Of a stretch of DNA of 64,000 nt, positions 25,161 through 35,369 are shown piece by piece (the stretch's first letter is position 1; every line of letters starts with the position of its first letter). A program made the translations under genes and the position numbers. The stretch comes from an uncultured Alphaproteobacteria bacterium (GTDB taxonomy: Bacteria; Pseudomonadota; Alphaproteobacteria; Micropepsales; Micropepsaceae), in NCBI GenBank assembly GCA_902826695.1, contig CADEFU010000001.1:124001-188000 (forward strand), written 5' to 3'. The notes under the pieces were generated by a model. It saw only the letters and a list, made by a program, of their open reading frames with translations. It made no database searches and was not told the DNA's origin.

Positions 25161-27383
25161 ATGGATAACACGACTTCAAAGCGCGACGCGTCCGTATCGC
25201 AGGCTACGCCGTCGAAGCGCGACATGCGCGTGCCGGCGGCCCCCAAGATCGATCCGAAGTCACCGGAGCGGCTGATCAATCGCGAACTCTCGTGGCTTGC
25301 GTTCAACACGCGCGTATTGGAAGAGGCGAAGAACGAGCGGCACCCGTTGTTAGAGCGGCTACGGTTTCTCTCGATCTCGGCTGCGAACTTGGACGAGTTC
25401 TACATGGTGCGCGTTGCCGGCCTTCGGGGCATGGTGAACGCGGATGTGGGGACGCTTTCCGACGATGGCCTCAGGCCGCAGCAGCAGCTGGATGCAATCA
25501 ACGCGAAAGCTTCGGACCTGATGGCGGAGCAGCAGCAGGTTTGGTTGTTGCTGAGCGCACAGCTGCGGAAAGTCGGGATAGCGGTCATAGAACCCAAGGA
25601 GTTGTCCGACGCCGACAAGCAGTGGCTCGATCAGAAGTTCATGGCGGACGTCTATCCGGTGCTGACGCCGCTGGCGATCGATCCGGCGCATCCGTTTCCG
25701 TTTATCCCGAACATGGGGTTGGCGCTTGCCTTGTCGCTCCGGCGTCAGGATGGGCGCACGATGGAAGCGTTGATCCCGATCCCGGGGCAGATCGCGCGAT
25801 TCATCCGGCTGCCGCAGCAAGCGAACGGTGGCGTCGCGACGGCACGGTTCATCCCGCTTGAGAAAGTGATCAGCGTGTTCATGGACCGGTTGTTTCCGGG
25901 CTATGAGGTCGCGGGCAGCGGTTGTTTCCGCGTATTGCGCGACAGCGATATCGAAGTTGCCGAAGAAGCCGAAGATCTGGTGCGCTGGTTCGAAGGCGCT
26001 TTGAAGCGGCGCCGGCGCGGCAGCGTCATCCGACTCAAGTTCGAGTCATCGATGTCCGACGACCTGCGCTCATTCATCACCGGCGAGATGGAACTTAAAG
26101 GGCGCGAGCCGGTCAACGTCGAGGGGATTTTGGGCTTGGCTGATACGAGCCAGCTGATCATCGAAGACCGGCCGGATTTGTCGTTCAAGCCGTACACGCC
26201 ACGGTTTCCGGAACGCATTCGCGAGTCAAACGGAGACGCATTCGCTGCGATCCGCGCGAAAGACTTGATCGTCCATCATCCGTTCGAGTCGTTCGACGTG
26301 GTTGTACAGTTCTTGCGACAAGCTGCGGCCGATCCGGATGTGTTGTCGATCAAGCAGACGCTCTACCGGACGGGGAACGATTCCCCCGTCGTGAAGGCGT
26401 TGATCGAGGCGGCGGAAGTCGGCAAATCGGTTACAGCGATCGTCGAGTTGAAGGCGCGCTTCGACGAGGCGGCGAACATTCGCTGGGCGCGCGACTTGGA
26501 GCGTGCGGGCGTTCAGGTCGTCTTCGGGTTTTTGCAGCTGAAGACCCACGCAAAGCTTTCGCTTGTTGTGCGGCGTGAAGGCGGCGCTCTGCGCACATAC
26601 ACCCATTTCGGCACCGGTAACTATCACGCCACAACGGCGAAAATTTATACTGACCTCTCGCTGTTCACGGCGGATCAGGCGCTCGGTAAAGATGCGGGGC
26701 GGGTCTTCAATTTCATCACCGGGTATGCGGAGCCTTCCCACTTACAGAAGCTCGCGGTGTCGCCGCTTAACCTGCGCGCAACGTTGATTGAGCATATCGA
26801 GCGCGAGATCGCGCATGTGAAGGCGGGGCGCCCTGGACACATCTGGGCGAAGCTGAATGCGCTTGTGGACTCGAAGGTAATCGACGAGCTCTATCGTGCG
26901 AGCCAGGCGGGTGTGAAGATCGAGTTGGTGGTACGTGGCATTTGTTGCTTGCGACCGGGGGTGTCGGGCCTGTCTGAGAACATTAAAGTCAAGAGCATTA
27001 TTGGCCGGTTCTTGGAACACGCGCGCGTGGTTTGTGTTGGCAACGGTCACGGGTTGCCGAGCCCCAACGCCAAAGTGTACATCTCCTCCGCAGATTGGAT
27101 GCCGCGCAATCTGGACCGCCGGGTTGAAGTTCTGGTGCCAATCGAAAATCCGACGGTGCACGAGCAGGTGATGGACCAAATTATGGGCGCGAACTTACGC
27201 GACGTTGCGCAGAGCTGGTATTTGCAGGGCGACGGGTCCTACACGCGTGCGCCCGGGTTCGACGCGGCGGACGCGTTCAGTGCGCACGAGTATTTCATGA
27301 CGAACCCAAGCTTGTCGGGGCGCGGCAAAGCGCTCCAGAAGGACAAGGCGAAGACGGCACTGCGCCGTCCGAAGGGTCAATGA
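25161..27383 (+). CDS. ppk1: Polyphosphate kinase 1
   Basis: A 740-residue enzyme reversibly polymerising the gamma-phosphate of ATP into polyphosphate. The start of the N-domain is [22 protein letters not shown]. The segment [17 protein letters not shown] contains the autophosphorylated His (E. coli His435 equivalent), and FLEHARV contains the second conserved His. [16 protein letters not shown] is the diagnostic C-terminal block. Full length. The ppx gene starts three bases after the stop, so synthesis and breakdown of polyphosphate are encoded together. Confidence 0.98.
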   Translation: MDNTTSKRDASVSQATPSKRDMRVPAAPKIDPKSPERLINRELSWLAFNTRVLEEAKNERHPLLERLRFLSISAANLDEFYMVRVAGLRGMVNADVGTLSDDGLRPQQQLDAINAKASDLMAEQQQVWLLLSAQLRKVGIAVIEPKELSDADKQWLDQKFMADVYPVLTPLAIDPAHPFPFIPNMGLALALSLRRQDGRTMEALIPIPGQIARFIRLPQQANGGVATARFIPLEKVISVFMDRLFPGYEVAGSGCFRVLRDSDIEVAEEAEDLVRWFEGALKRRRRGSVIRLKFESSMSDDLRSFITGEMELKGREPVNVEGILGLADTSQLIIEDRPDLSFKPYTPRFPERIRESNGDAFAAIRAKDLIVHHPFESFDVVVQFLRQAAADPDVLSIKQTLYRTGNDSPVVKALIEAAEVGKSVTAIVELKARFDEAANIRWARDLERAGVQVVFGFLQLKTHAKLSLVVRREGGALRTYTHFGTGNYHATTAKIYTDLSLFTADQALGKDAGRVFNFITGYAEPSHLQKLAVSPLNLRATLIEHIEREIAHVKAGRPGHIWAKLNALVDSKVIDELYRASQAGVKIELVVRGICCLRPGVSGLSENIKVKSIIGRFLEHARVVCVGNGHGLPSPNAKVYISSADWMPRNLDRRVEVLVPIENPTVHEQVMDQIMGANLRDVAQSWYLQGDGSYTRAPGFDAADAFSAHEYFMTNPSLSGRGKALQKDKAKTALRRPKGQ

Positions 27384-27386
27384 TTC

Positions 27387-28853
27387 ATGGCGGGCGGGCC
27401 TGTCGCCGTCGTCGATATCGGATCGAACTCCGTACGCCTCGTCATTTACGATCGGCTGTGCCGGAGTCCGGCGACGCTTTTCAACGAAAAATCGCTGTGC
27501 GCGATCGGGCGACACATGGTTTCGAGCGGGCGGCTCGACGATGAAGGCAGCGAGGCGGCCATTGCGGCCCTGAAGCGGTTTCGCGAGATCACGAGCGGGC
27601 TTGGGATTACGCGTGTGGATGCGGTCGCGACGGCTGCGGTGCGCGATGCGAAGAACGGGAACGAGTTCGTGGTGCGGGCGCGCGAAGCGTTGGGCTCGCA
27701 GATCAGGATTTTGACGGGCGAGGAAGAGGCGAAGCACGCGACGGAAGGCGTTCTGGCGGCCATTCCAGATGCGGATGGGGCTGTCGGCGACCTTGGTGGC
27801 GGCAGTTTGGAGCTCGCGTTCGTTTCGAACGGTAAGCAAGCGGACGGCGTAACGTTGCCGTTTGGGCCGCTTCGCCTGATGGATGCGTCCGACGAGAAGA
27901 TCGACAAGGCGCGCGACATCGTCGATCAAGGGCTTGAGAAAGTTCCTGGAATCGAAAAGCTGAAGGGCAAGGCGCTTTACGCGGTTGGCGGCGTGTGGCG
28001 GAACATCGCGCGCATTCACATGCAGGATGCGGGGCATCCGATCAGGGTGCTGCACCACTATGAGATCTCGCGCGAGAAGGCGGTGAGCTTCACCCAGCTC
28101 CTATCGGGGCTGTCGCGCAAATCGCTGGAAGCGACGGCCGGGGCGACCAAGCGGCGTGCGGAAGCAATTCCCTATGGCGCCGTCGTTATGGAGCGGTTGC
28201 TCAAGGCGGCTAAGCTCGATCGCGTGGTGATTTCCGCGTTCGGGTTGCGCGAGGGCGTGCTGTTCGCGAAACTCGCTGCAGAGGAGCGTGCAAGGGATCC
28301 GCTGATTGCCGCGTGCGAAGATATGGCCCAACGCTTCGGGCGCGATATCGCGTTGGGGCGTGTGCTCGACAAGTGGACGGCCCCGTTGTTTCCGGGATTC
28401 GACAAAGGACTCGATAGGCTGCGGCGGGCGGCGTGTTTCATTGCCGACGCGGGTTGGCGAGGGCATCCCGATCATCGCAGCGAGCAATCGTTCATCGAGG
28501 TGCTCAATGCCCCCTTCATCGGGATCGATCATGCTGGCCGTGCACTGCTTGCGCTTGCGATGTTTCATCGTTACGGCGGCGGCGACGAGCAGGTGGTGCG
28601 ACGCGTGGAGCGATATGTCGGCGACGACACGGCGCAGCAAGCGAAGAAGATCGGCCTCGCACTCAGGGCGGCGATGGTCATGGCGGGGCCGGCACCTGAG
28701 CTGCTCGCCGAAACGTCGGCGAAGCTGACGCCGAATTCGTTGGTGGTGAGTATCCCGAGGGCGCGTCAGGCGTTGGTTGCGGAAGCGATGACGAAACGGC
28801 TCGACGCGCTTGCGAGGGCGCTCGACCGGACGACGCGCATCGAGTTGAAGTAG
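27387..28853 (+). CDS. ppx: Exopolyphosphatase (Ppx/GppA family)
   Basis: A 488-residue enzyme of the ASKHA ATPase fold that removes terminal phosphate from polyphosphate, and in some members converts pppGpp. The phosphate-binding loops are AVVDIGSNSVRLVIYD at the N-terminus and GDLGGGSLELAFV near residue 135. The C-terminal part after about residue 300 is helical and related to HD-type domains. It is tightly coupled to ppk1. Substrate preference cannot be decided from sequence alone. Confidence 0.95.
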   Translation: MAGGPVAVVDIGSNSVRLVIYDRLCRSPATLFNEKSLCAIGRHMVSSGRLDDEGSEAAIAALKRFREITSGLGITRVDAVATAAVRDAKNGNEFVVRAREALGSQIRILTGEEEAKHATEGVLAAIPDADGAVGDLGGGSLELAFVSNGKQADGVTLPFGPLRLMDASDEKIDKARDIVDQGLEKVPGIEKLKGKALYAVGGVWRNIARIHMQDAGHPIRVLHHYEISREKAVSFTQLLSGLSRKSLEATAGATKRRAEAIPYGAVVMERLLKAAKLDRVVISAFGLREGVLFAKLAAEERARDPLIAACEDMAQRFGRDIALGRVLDKWTAPLFPGFDKGLDRLRRAACFIADAGWRGHPDHRSEQSFIEVLNAPFIGIDHAGRALLALAMFHRYGGGDEQVVRRVERYVGDDTAQQAKKIGLALRAAMVMAGPAPELLAETSAKLTPNSLVVSIPRARQALVAEAMTKRLDALARALDRTTRIELK

Positions 28854-28860
28854 GGCGCGC

Positions 28861-29484
28861 ATGGCCGGTGGGTACGACATCGACAAGATAGTGGGCGCCC
28901 ATCCCATCTCTCTGCCCGCTGGCGCCGTGGTGTTCCGGCCGAACGACGATTGCCCTGGTTTCGTGGTCGTGAAGCGCGGTCAGATCAAAGTGTCGCTGAC
29001 GTCGGAGCGTGGGCGCGAGATCGTACTTTATCGCGTGCGACCGGGCGACGTTTGTCTGCAGACCTTTTCGTGTCTGTCCCGGAAGACACCTTATGCCGCC
29101 GAAGGGCGCGTGGAAGAGGCGCTTACGGGCGTCGTCCTGCCGCCGGCGCTCTTCGACCGATTGATGGCAGAAGTGCCGGCGTTTCGCGCCGAGGTTTTTG
29201 GGGCGGTTGCCCGGCGCTTTTCCGAGTTTCAGTATATGGTCGAGACGCTTGCGTTCACCGGATTGGAGGCGCGCCTGGCGGCGGCGTTGTTGAAGCTCGC
29301 GGGCGGGCGGAACCAGATCGAAGCCACGCACGAGGCGATCGCAATCGAAATTGGCACGGCACGCGAGGTCATCAGCCGTCAGCTCCACCAGCTCGCTGAG
29401 CGGGGCCTCGTCGAGACGAGCCGTGGGCGGGTGAAAATCTTGGAGATCGAGGCGTTGGCGCGGCTGGCCCAACCGGCAGTGTGA
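28861..29484 (+). CDS. Crp/Fnr family transcription regulator
   Basis: A 207-residue regulator with an N-terminal cyclic-nucleotide-binding-like beta-roll (about 10-120), a dimerisation helix (about 120-140), and a winged HTH (IAIEIGTAREVISRQLHQLAERGLVE, about 160-190). Two cysteines in the beta-roll (in DDCPGF and DVCLQTFSC) hint at redox or thiol sensing; there is no Fnr-type N-terminal Cys cluster. It starts seven bases after ppx. A TGTGA-N5-TCACA palindrome overlapping its stop lies before the DUF2892 gene, its probable target. Confidence 0.9.
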   Translation: MAGGYDIDKIVGAHPISLPAGAVVFRPNDDCPGFVVVKRGQIKVSLTSERGREIVLYRVRPGDVCLQTFSCLSRKTPYAAEGRVEEALTGVVLPPALFDRLMAEVPAFRAEVFGAVARRFSEFQYMVETLAFTGLEARLAAALLKLAGGRNQIEATHEAIAIEIGTAREVISRQLHQLAERGLVETSRGRVKILEIEALARLAQPAV

Positions 29485-29494
29485 CTTGGTCACA
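29480..29494. promoter_or_regulatory. Crp/Fnr-type operator palindrome
   Basis: TGTGACTTGGTCACA is a perfect six-base inverted repeat around three bases, overlapping the stop of the Crp/Fnr gene and 57 bp upstream of the DUF2892 ATG. It resembles a CRP site but has a five-base instead of six-base centre. Confidence 0.6.
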
Positions 29495-29551
29495 GACGGC
29501 TGCCTATGGGTGCGCGAGACTGACTCCTGCGTTTTGAAGAGGAGTTAGCCA

Positions 29552-29746
29552 ATGCGCACAAATGAAGGAAACGTGGATCGTGTACTGCGCGTCGTCGTTG
29601 GCGCTGGCGTGTTATCGCTTGCATTCATCGGCCCGCAGACGTCGTGGGGCTATCTGGGCGTGATCCCATTGCTGACGGGGTTGGTGGGTTACTGCCCCGT
29701 GTACGCGCTGTTCGGCATCAGCACGTGCCCTGCGAAGAAGGTCTGA
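29552..29746 (+). CDS. DUF2892 (YgaP-like) small membrane protein
   Basis: A 64-residue protein with a short N-terminus (NEGNVDRVLRVVVG), two hydrophobic helices (about 14-30 and 33-50), and a C-terminal CPVYALFGISTCP with two Cys, the standard DUF2892 layout. Homologues are often stand-alone or fused to rhodanese domains and linked to sulfur or redox stress. GAGGAG precedes the ATG by about eight bases. Its promoter region carries a Crp/Fnr-like palindrome. Confidence 0.88.
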   Translation: MRTNEGNVDRVLRVVVGAGVLSLAFIGPQTSWGYLGVIPLLTGLVGYCPVYALFGISTCPAKKV

Positions 29747-29749
29747 GGC

Positions 29750-30904
29750 TTAGTTCTCTACCGCGACGACGGTGGCCTTGCGGTCGCGGATCGTCAGCGC
29801 GATGCGGCCGTGTTTGAGTTCGAGTGCCGCATCGCCGAAGATTTCGCGGCGCCAGCCTTGGAGGGCCGGGACGTCGGCTTTGTCGTCGGCAGCGATTTGG
29901 TCGAGGTCGCTTGAGGATGCGATCAGCTTTTGAGCTACGCCGTGGGCTTCGCATTGGATCTTGAGCAGGACGCGGAGCATGTCGCCGAGGACGGGCGGGA
30001 CTGCGGGTGGCGGGCCGCGGTCGATGTCGGGGACGGCAGAGGCTGGGAGGGCTAAGCCCGCTTTCACCGCTTCGACCAGATGGTTGGCGGCCTTTGAGTT
30101 CGCGAAGCCTTTCGGGATACCGCGCAGCGAGTCGAGGTCTTCCGTCGTTTGCGGCGCTTGGGCCGCGATTTCGAAGAGAGCCTCGTCTTTCATCACACGG
30201 CTGCGGGGGACGTCACGTTCCTGGGCGAGACGTTCGCGCCAGGCGGCGATCTCCATCAACACGGCTGTGAAGCGGCGGTTGCCACCGCGCATCTTGAGGC
30301 GGCGCCAGGCTTCTTCGGGTTTCAGCTGATACGTGTCGGGGGAACGCAGGACATCAAGCTCTTCCTCGAGCCAGTGCGAGCGGCCGGATTTGTCGAGTTG
30401 GCGCTTCAACGACTCGTAGACTCGGCACAGGTGCGTCACGTCCGAGAGCGCGTAGTTCAGTTGCTTGTCGCTCAAGGGGCGGCGTGACCAGTCGGTGAAA
30501 CGGGAAGACTTGTCGATTTGGGCATGGGCGAGTTCGCGCACCAGCGTCTCGTACGCGGCTGAGTCACCGAAGCCGCACACCATGCCGGCGACCTGCGTGT
30601 CGAACAGGGGGGCGGGGATCAGGTCGGCCTGATGGTAGAAGATTTCAACGTCTTGGCGGGCCGCATGGAAGACCTTGATGACGCTTGGCACTCTCATCAG
30701 GGCGTAGAGCGGCTTTAGGTCGATGCCGGGGGCGAGCGGGTCAACGACAACGGCAAATTCGGGGGTCGCGGCCTGGAGCAGGCAGAGCTTTGGCCAATAG
30801 GTCGAGTCGCGCATGAACTCCGTGTCGATTGCGACATACGGCGCCTCGGCGAAGCGGGCGCAAGCCTCGCTCAGGGCGTCGTTCGACGTGATGACCGTGA
30901 CCAA
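29750..30904 (-). CDS. rnd: Ribonuclease D
   Basis: A 384-residue 3'-5' exoribonuclease that trims tRNA and other stable RNA precursors. The DEDDy catalytic set is visible: [27 protein letters not shown], and [17 protein letters not shown]-type helical domains occupy roughly residues 205-380. I chose the TTG at 30904 because AAGGG lies nine bases upstream and the protein then begins [12 protein letters not shown]. coli rnd also uses UUG. Divergent from aspS, 86 bp apart. Its stop is three bases from that of the DUF2892 gene. Confidence 0.93.
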   Translation of the reverse strand: MVTVITSNDALSEACARFAEAPYVAIDTEFMRDSTYWPKLCLLQAATPEFAVVVDPLAPGIDLKPLYALMRVPSVIKVFHAARQDVEIFYHQADLIPAPLFDTQVAGMVCGFGDSAAYETLVRELAHAQIDKSSRFTDWSRRPLSDKQLNYALSDVTHLCRVYESLKRQLDKSGRSHWLEEELDVLRSPDTYQLKPEEAWRRLKMRGGNRRFTAVLMEIAAWRERLAQERDVPRSRVMKDEALFEIAAQAPQTTEDLDSLRGIPKGFANSKAANHLVEAVKAGLALPASAVPDIDRGPPPAVPPVLGDMLRVLLKIQCEAHGVAQKLIASSSDLDQIAADDKADVPALQGWRREIFGDAALELKHGRIALTIRDRKATVVAVEN

Positions 30905-30990
30905 ATCTCGTGCCCTTGACAGGTGGCGCGGGGCGACCCCACAAGGGGCGCCCTTTAAGCCCTGTTTCGCCAGAAGATCAAGGAATTCCC

Positions 30991-32820
30991 ATGCACCGCT
31001 ATCGCACGCACACCTGCGGCGAATTGCGCTCGACCCATGTCGGCGCCAAAGCACGCATCTCAGGCTGGGTTCACCGGCGCCGCGACCATGGCGGGCTCGT
31101 GTTCATCGACCTGCGCGACAACTACGGGCTGACGCAGTGCGTGGTGGAGCCGGACAGCCCCGCGTTCAAGGCTGTGGATGCGTTACGCTCGGAGTTCGTG
31201 GCGACGTTTACGGGGCGTGTCGTGGCGCGACCGGGTGAGACGGTCAACAAGGATCTTGCGACCGGCGAGATCGAGTTGCGCATTGATGAGGTCGATCTGC
31301 AGTCGACGGCGGGTGAACTGCCGCTGCCGGTGTTTGGCGATCAAGAGTATCCGGAAGAGGTGCGTTTAAAGTACCGCTTCCTCGACTTGCGGCGCGACCG
31401 GCTGCACAAGAACATCCTGTTGCGGTCGAACGTGATCACGAGTTTGCGCCGGCGGATGGTGGCGCAAGGGTTCACGGAGTTTCAGACCCCGATCTTGACC
31501 GCGTCGTCGCCGGAAGGCGCGCGCGACTTCCTCGTGCCGTCGCGTCTGCATCCGGGCAAGTTCTACGCGCTGCCGCAGGCGCCGCAGCAGTTCAAGCAGC
31601 TGATCATGGTCGCGGGTTTCGATCGCTACTTCCAGATCGCGCCCTGCTTCCGCGACGAGGACGCGCGCGCGGACCGTTCGCCGGGCGAGTTCTATCAGCT
31701 CGACTTGGAAATGAGTTTCGTCACGCAGGAAGACGTGTTCGCGGCGGTGGAGCCCGTGCTGCGCGGTACGTTCGAAGAGTTCGCGAACGGGCGGACGATC
31801 AATCCGGGACCGTTCCCGCGCATTCCGTACGCGGAGTCGATGCTGAAGTACGGGTCTGACAAACCCGATCTCAGGAACCCGATCGTGATCGCCGATGTTA
31901 GCGCGGAGTTCGCGGACCCGAGCGTCGAGTTCAAGGCGTTCAAGACGGTGGTGGCATCGGGCGGCGTCGTGCGCGCGATTCCTGCGCCGGGCGCCGGATC
32001 GCAGCCGCGTTCGTTCTTCGACAGGCTGAACGACTGGGCGCGCAGCGAAATGAAGGCGCCTGGCCTCGGCTACGTCACGTTTGAGAACGATAGCGGAAAG
32101 CTCACCGGCAAAGGGCCAATCGCGAAATTTATTCCGGAACCGGTTCTGGCGCGGATTGCTCAGAAGACGGGCGCGAAGGCGGGCGATGCGGTGTTCTTCT
32201 CTGCCGGCAAGGCGGATGGCGCGGCGAAGCTGGCCGGTGCTGCGCGCACGCGGATCGGCAACGAGCTTCAGCTCAAGGCTTCGCCTTACTACGACTTCCA
32301 TTTCTGCTGGGTTGTCGACTTCCCGATGTACGAATGGAACGAGGAAGAGAAGAAGATCGACTTCAGCCACAATCCGTTCTCGATGCCGAACTTCGAACAC
32401 GACGCGTTCTTGAAGCTCGACAACAAAGACGAGAAGACGATCCTGGGTATCACGGCGTTCCAGTACGACATCGTTTGCAACGGCATCGAGCTGTCGTCGG
32501 GTGCGATCCGCAACCACAAGCCCGAGATCATGATCAAGGCGTTCGACATCGCGGGCTATCCGGAGAGCGTTGTTGAGCAAAAGTTCGGCGGCATGCTGAA
32601 CGCGTTCCGCTATGGCGCGCCGCCGCACGGCGGTACGGCGCCTGGCGTAGACCGTATCGTGATGCTGATCGCGGGCGAGGAAAACCTGCGCGAAGTCACG
32701 ATGTTCCCGATGAACCAAAAGGCCGAAGATCTGATGATGGGCGCTCCAAGCGAACCGCTGCCGAAGCAGTTGCGCGAGGCGAATATTCGCGTGGTCTTGC
32801 CGGAGGCGGCGAAGGGGTAG
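30991..32820 (+). CDS. aspS: Aspartyl-tRNA synthetase, probably non-discriminating
   Basis: A 609-residue bacterial-type class II synthetase. The N-terminal anticodon-binding OB fold starts near residue 17. Motif 2 is [19 protein letters not shown], a GAD insertion domain covers about 300-430, and motif 3 is [14 protein letters not shown]. In the anticodon-binding domain RRRDHGG has His where Pseudomonas aeruginosa AspRS has His31, a residue linked to charging both tRNA-Asp and tRNA-Asn; this would require GatCAB for Asn-tRNA. AAGGA lies six bases before the ATG. Confidence 0.97.
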   Translation: MHRYRTHTCGELRSTHVGAKARISGWVHRRRDHGGLVFIDLRDNYGLTQCVVEPDSPAFKAVDALRSEFVATFTGRVVARPGETVNKDLATGEIELRIDEVDLQSTAGELPLPVFGDQEYPEEVRLKYRFLDLRRDRLHKNILLRSNVITSLRRRMVAQGFTEFQTPILTASSPEGARDFLVPSRLHPGKFYALPQAPQQFKQLIMVAGFDRYFQIAPCFRDEDARADRSPGEFYQLDLEMSFVTQEDVFAAVEPVLRGTFEEFANGRTINPGPFPRIPYAESMLKYGSDKPDLRNPIVIADVSAEFADPSVEFKAFKTVVASGGVVRAIPAPGAGSQPRSFFDRLNDWARSEMKAPGLGYVTFENDSGKLTGKGPIAKFIPEPVLARIAQKTGAKAGDAVFFSAGKADGAAKLAGAARTRIGNELQLKASPYYDFHFCWVVDFPMYEWNEEEKKIDFSHNPFSMPNFEHDAFLKLDNKDEKTILGITAFQYDIVCNGIELSSGAIRNHKPEIMIKAFDIAGYPESVVEQKFGGMLNAFRYGAPPHGGTAPGVDRIVMLIAGEENLREVTMFPMNQKAEDLMMGAPSEPLPKQLREANIRVVLPEAAKG

Positions 32821-32886
32821 GGCCACTCGCGATACCGTGAGTGTTGCCCCAATGGCGCGGGCCAAGGCCGCGCGCTATCTTAGGGG

Positions 32887-33687
32887 ATGGCTTCTAAAGC
32901 GCCGAATTGGATCGTCAGGGCACCGGGCCCGGTAGAGCGTATTGAAGCCTGCTTTTCGGGGCGTGCGTTCGCGCCGCATCGGCATGATACCTACGCGATC
33001 GGCATCACGCTTTCCGGGGTGCAGAGCTTCCGCTATCGCGGCGCGGTGCGCCATTCGTTGCCGGGGCAGATATTGGTTCTTCATCCCGACGAAGTGCACG
33101 ACGGCTATGCCGGTGACGATGGGGCGTTCCGTTATCGAACCGCCTATCTAACGCCGCGCGATTTTCAAAGAGTGCTTGGCGGGCGCGCGCTGCCCTTTGT
33201 GAAGGGGGGCATTTCAGAAGATCCCCGGCTTCGTGCGCCGGTCAGCGCGTTGCTTGAAGACTATGCCGATGCCCTGTCGCCGCTCGGGTGGGACGATGCG
33301 CTGTACGATTTGGTGACGGCGCTTGAAGACGTTTGCGGCGGATCGCGCGTGCTTGGGCAGACCAACCGGAACGCCGCGTCAACAGCGCGCGACTACATTG
33401 ACGCACGGCTTGAGCGTGACGTCACGCTTGGCGATCTGGAACGCGCAACGGGGCAAGACCGCTGGCAACTGTCGCGCGACTTTCGAGCTCTGTTCGGGAC
33501 AAGCCCGTACCGCTACTTGGTGCTGCGCCGTTTGGATCGGGCGCGAGGCCTGATGGCAAATGGCACATCTGCCAGCGAGGCGGCCTATGCCTGCGGGTTT
33601 GCGGATCAGAGCCATTTCGGACGCCATTTCAAGCGGGCGTTCGGGCTATCGCCGCAAGTGTGGGGTCGGGCCGCACGATCATTCTAG
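32887..33687 (+). CDS. AraC family transcription regulator
   Basis: A 266-residue regulator with an N-terminal cupin-like AraC ligand domain (PHRHDTYAIGITLSGVQSFRYRG, about 30-55, and HPDEVHDGYAGDDGAF) and a C-terminal double HTH (about 165-262). The second HTH contains SEAAYACGFADQSHFGRHFKRAFG, the family signature. The cupin type suggests small-molecule sensing. The target is unknown; the CPBP protease gene starts 33 bp downstream on the same strand. Confidence 0.92.
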   Translation: MASKAPNWIVRAPGPVERIEACFSGRAFAPHRHDTYAIGITLSGVQSFRYRGAVRHSLPGQILVLHPDEVHDGYAGDDGAFRYRTAYLTPRDFQRVLGGRALPFVKGGISEDPRLRAPVSALLEDYADALSPLGWDDALYDLVTALEDVCGGSRVLGQTNRNAASTARDYIDARLERDVTLGDLERATGQDRWQLSRDFRALFGTSPYRYLVLRRLDRARGLMANGTSASEAAYACGFADQSHFGRHFKRAFGLSPQVWGRAARSF

Positions 33688-33720
33688 ACCGGCAGCACGC
33701 GGCAGCCTCAACTGGCGGCC

Positions 33721-34623
33721 ATGAAACATCTCGACATATTCGCCACCGAACCAGGCCGTGGATGGGTGCCGTGGGCGCTTCTCATGCCCGTGCTGGGCCT
33801 GGCTTTCGTTATAGGGCCATCGCTCGCTGCCTCATTGCCGCTGCAGCAATGGGGGCTTTTGGATGGGCAGGAAATGCCAGTCGGCCGGCTTGGCATGATC
33901 GCGATGCTGTTGCTGCCGTTTGGCGCCATGGGCCTCTTCGTCGTGGGTTGGGCTTACCTGATCGAACGCCGGCCGCTTGATGCGATCGGTCTCGTGGACG
34001 CCGCCGCCGGACGCACGTTTGCTTCAGGTTTGTTGATTGGTGCGCTCACGTCGGGCAGCGTCGTTGCGGCGATTTGGGCGTCGGGTGGGTTTGAGGTCGT
34101 TGCGATTGCGCCCGCCTTCGCCTCTGCGGATGCGCTCATCTACATCGCCGTATTGCTCGCGTGCTTCGTCGTGCAGGCCAGCGCGGAGGAGATCCTGTTC
34201 CGCGGCTGGATGTTGTCTGCGCTTGCCCGGCGGATCCATGTGCTCGGCGCAATCGCAATCGTGTCGGCGGTGTTTACACTGCTGCATATGGCGGGCGAGA
34301 CGAGTTTGGTCACGATCGTCAACACGGTTTTGTTTTCGGCGTTCGCGTGTTGTTGGGCGTTGAAGACCCGCAACATTTGGGGCGTCATGGGGTGGCACGC
34401 GGGATGGAATTGGCTGCTTGCCGTCGGCTTCGAGTCGCGTGTGACGGGTCTTGATATGCAAGTGCCGGCATTGCTCGTGCGTCTGTTGCCGTTCGGCCCG
34501 GATGATCTGACCGGCGGAGCAGAAGGTCCCGAGGGCAGTGTGTTCTGCACCCTTCTCTTTGCCGGCGCGATCTCGGTGCTAATCGCACGTGGTGCGTTAT
34601 CAAACCGAGCGGCCCCAGAGTAA
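33721..34623 (+). CDS. CPBP family intramembrane metalloprotease
   Basis: A 300-residue membrane protein with about eight helices. The Abi/CPBP motifs are present: ASAEEILFRGWML (paired glutamates plus Arg), the TLLHMAGE segment with His, and WGVMGWHAGWNW with the second His. These residues coordinate zinc in the Rce1-like family. Roles range from peptide processing to self-immunity; no bacteriocin genes are nearby. Same strand as the AraC gene, possibly cotranscribed. Confidence 0.88.
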   Translation: MKHLDIFATEPGRGWVPWALLMPVLGLAFVIGPSLAASLPLQQWGLLDGQEMPVGRLGMIAMLLLPFGAMGLFVVGWAYLIERRPLDAIGLVDAAAGRTFASGLLIGALTSGSVVAAIWASGGFEVVAIAPAFASADALIYIAVLLACFVVQASAEEILFRGWMLSALARRIHVLGAIAIVSAVFTLLHMAGETSLVTIVNTVLFSAFACCWALKTRNIWGVMGWHAGWNWLLAVGFESRVTGLDMQVPALLVRLLPFGPDDLTGGAEGPEGSVFCTLLFAGAISVLIARGALSNRAAPE

Positions 34624-34685
34624 GACGCCCTCCCTCCGAGACAAATGCTATCCTTCCCACGCGGAGATTCTGCGCGGAGGAACGA

Positions 34686-35312
34686 ATGGCACGGATTGGA
34701 CACATCTTCTTGGCCGGTGTGTTGCTGCTATTGCCGCTTGCGGTGACGGTGGCCGTCCTTGCGTGGATCGCATCGCTGCTCGTGACATATGTTGGGCCCA
34801 ACAGTTGGTTCGGGCGTTTGCTCGTGTCGGTGGGACTTAGCGTCAACGATGATGTGGTGGCACCCTATGCGCTTGGGCTGTTGCTTGTCTTTGGTGTGAT
34901 CTTCCTACTTGGAATTCTGGCCGAGCATGGGGTCGGGGCTTGGTTGGGCTCGGCGTTTGATGGGCTGATCCGTCGGATTCCAGTCGTCTCGAATATCTAT
35001 GATCTGTCGTCGCGGTTTACGTCGATGGTGAACCCGAAGGGCGCAGGCGATGTGAAGAGCATGAGCCCGGTGTGGTGTTTCTTCGGTGGCGACAAGGGGG
35101 CTGCCGTTCTGGCGCTGCTGGCGTCGACGAAGCCGGTGATCATCGGCAAAGAGGAATACATGGGCATCCTTGTGCCCTCGGCGCCGGTTCCGGTGGGTGG
35201 CGCGTTGATCTATGTGCCGGCTTCGTGGATCAAACCGGCAGAGGGCGGCGTCGAGAACTTGATGAACGTCTACGTGTCGATGGGCGTGACGCCCCCGAAG
35301 GATGTGACGTAG
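34686..35312 (+). CDS. DUF502 family membrane protein, second copy
   Basis: A 208-residue protein with two N-terminal membrane helices (about 5-30 and 60-82) followed by RRIPVVSNIYDLSSRFTSM and YMGILVPSAPVPVGGALIYVPA, matching the same DUF502 landmarks as the protein at 21.8-22.5 kb. It is a diverged paralogue rather than a recent duplicate. GGAGGAACGA precedes the ATG. Function unknown. Confidence 0.85.
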   Translation: MARIGHIFLAGVLLLLPLAVTVAVLAWIASLLVTYVGPNSWFGRLLVSVGLSVNDDVVAPYALGLLLVFGVIFLLGILAEHGVGAWLGSAFDGLIRRIPVVSNIYDLSSRFTSMVNPKGAGDVKSMSPVWCFFGGDKGAAVLALLASTKPVIIGKEEYMGILVPSAPVPVGGALIYVPASWIKPAEGGVENLMNVYVSMGVTPPKDVT

Positions 35313-35369
35313 GCGGAACGCTCACGGCCGCGTGACGTTCGATGTCGTTGCGCGCGGTCGGTAGATTGC

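Noticed and set aside
31366-32865. A 499-codon open frame on the minus strand opposite aspS
   Set aside because: It mirrors aspS exactly, is full of Arg/His/Leu typical of antisense frames in GC-rich DNA, and has no recognisable domain or ribosome site.
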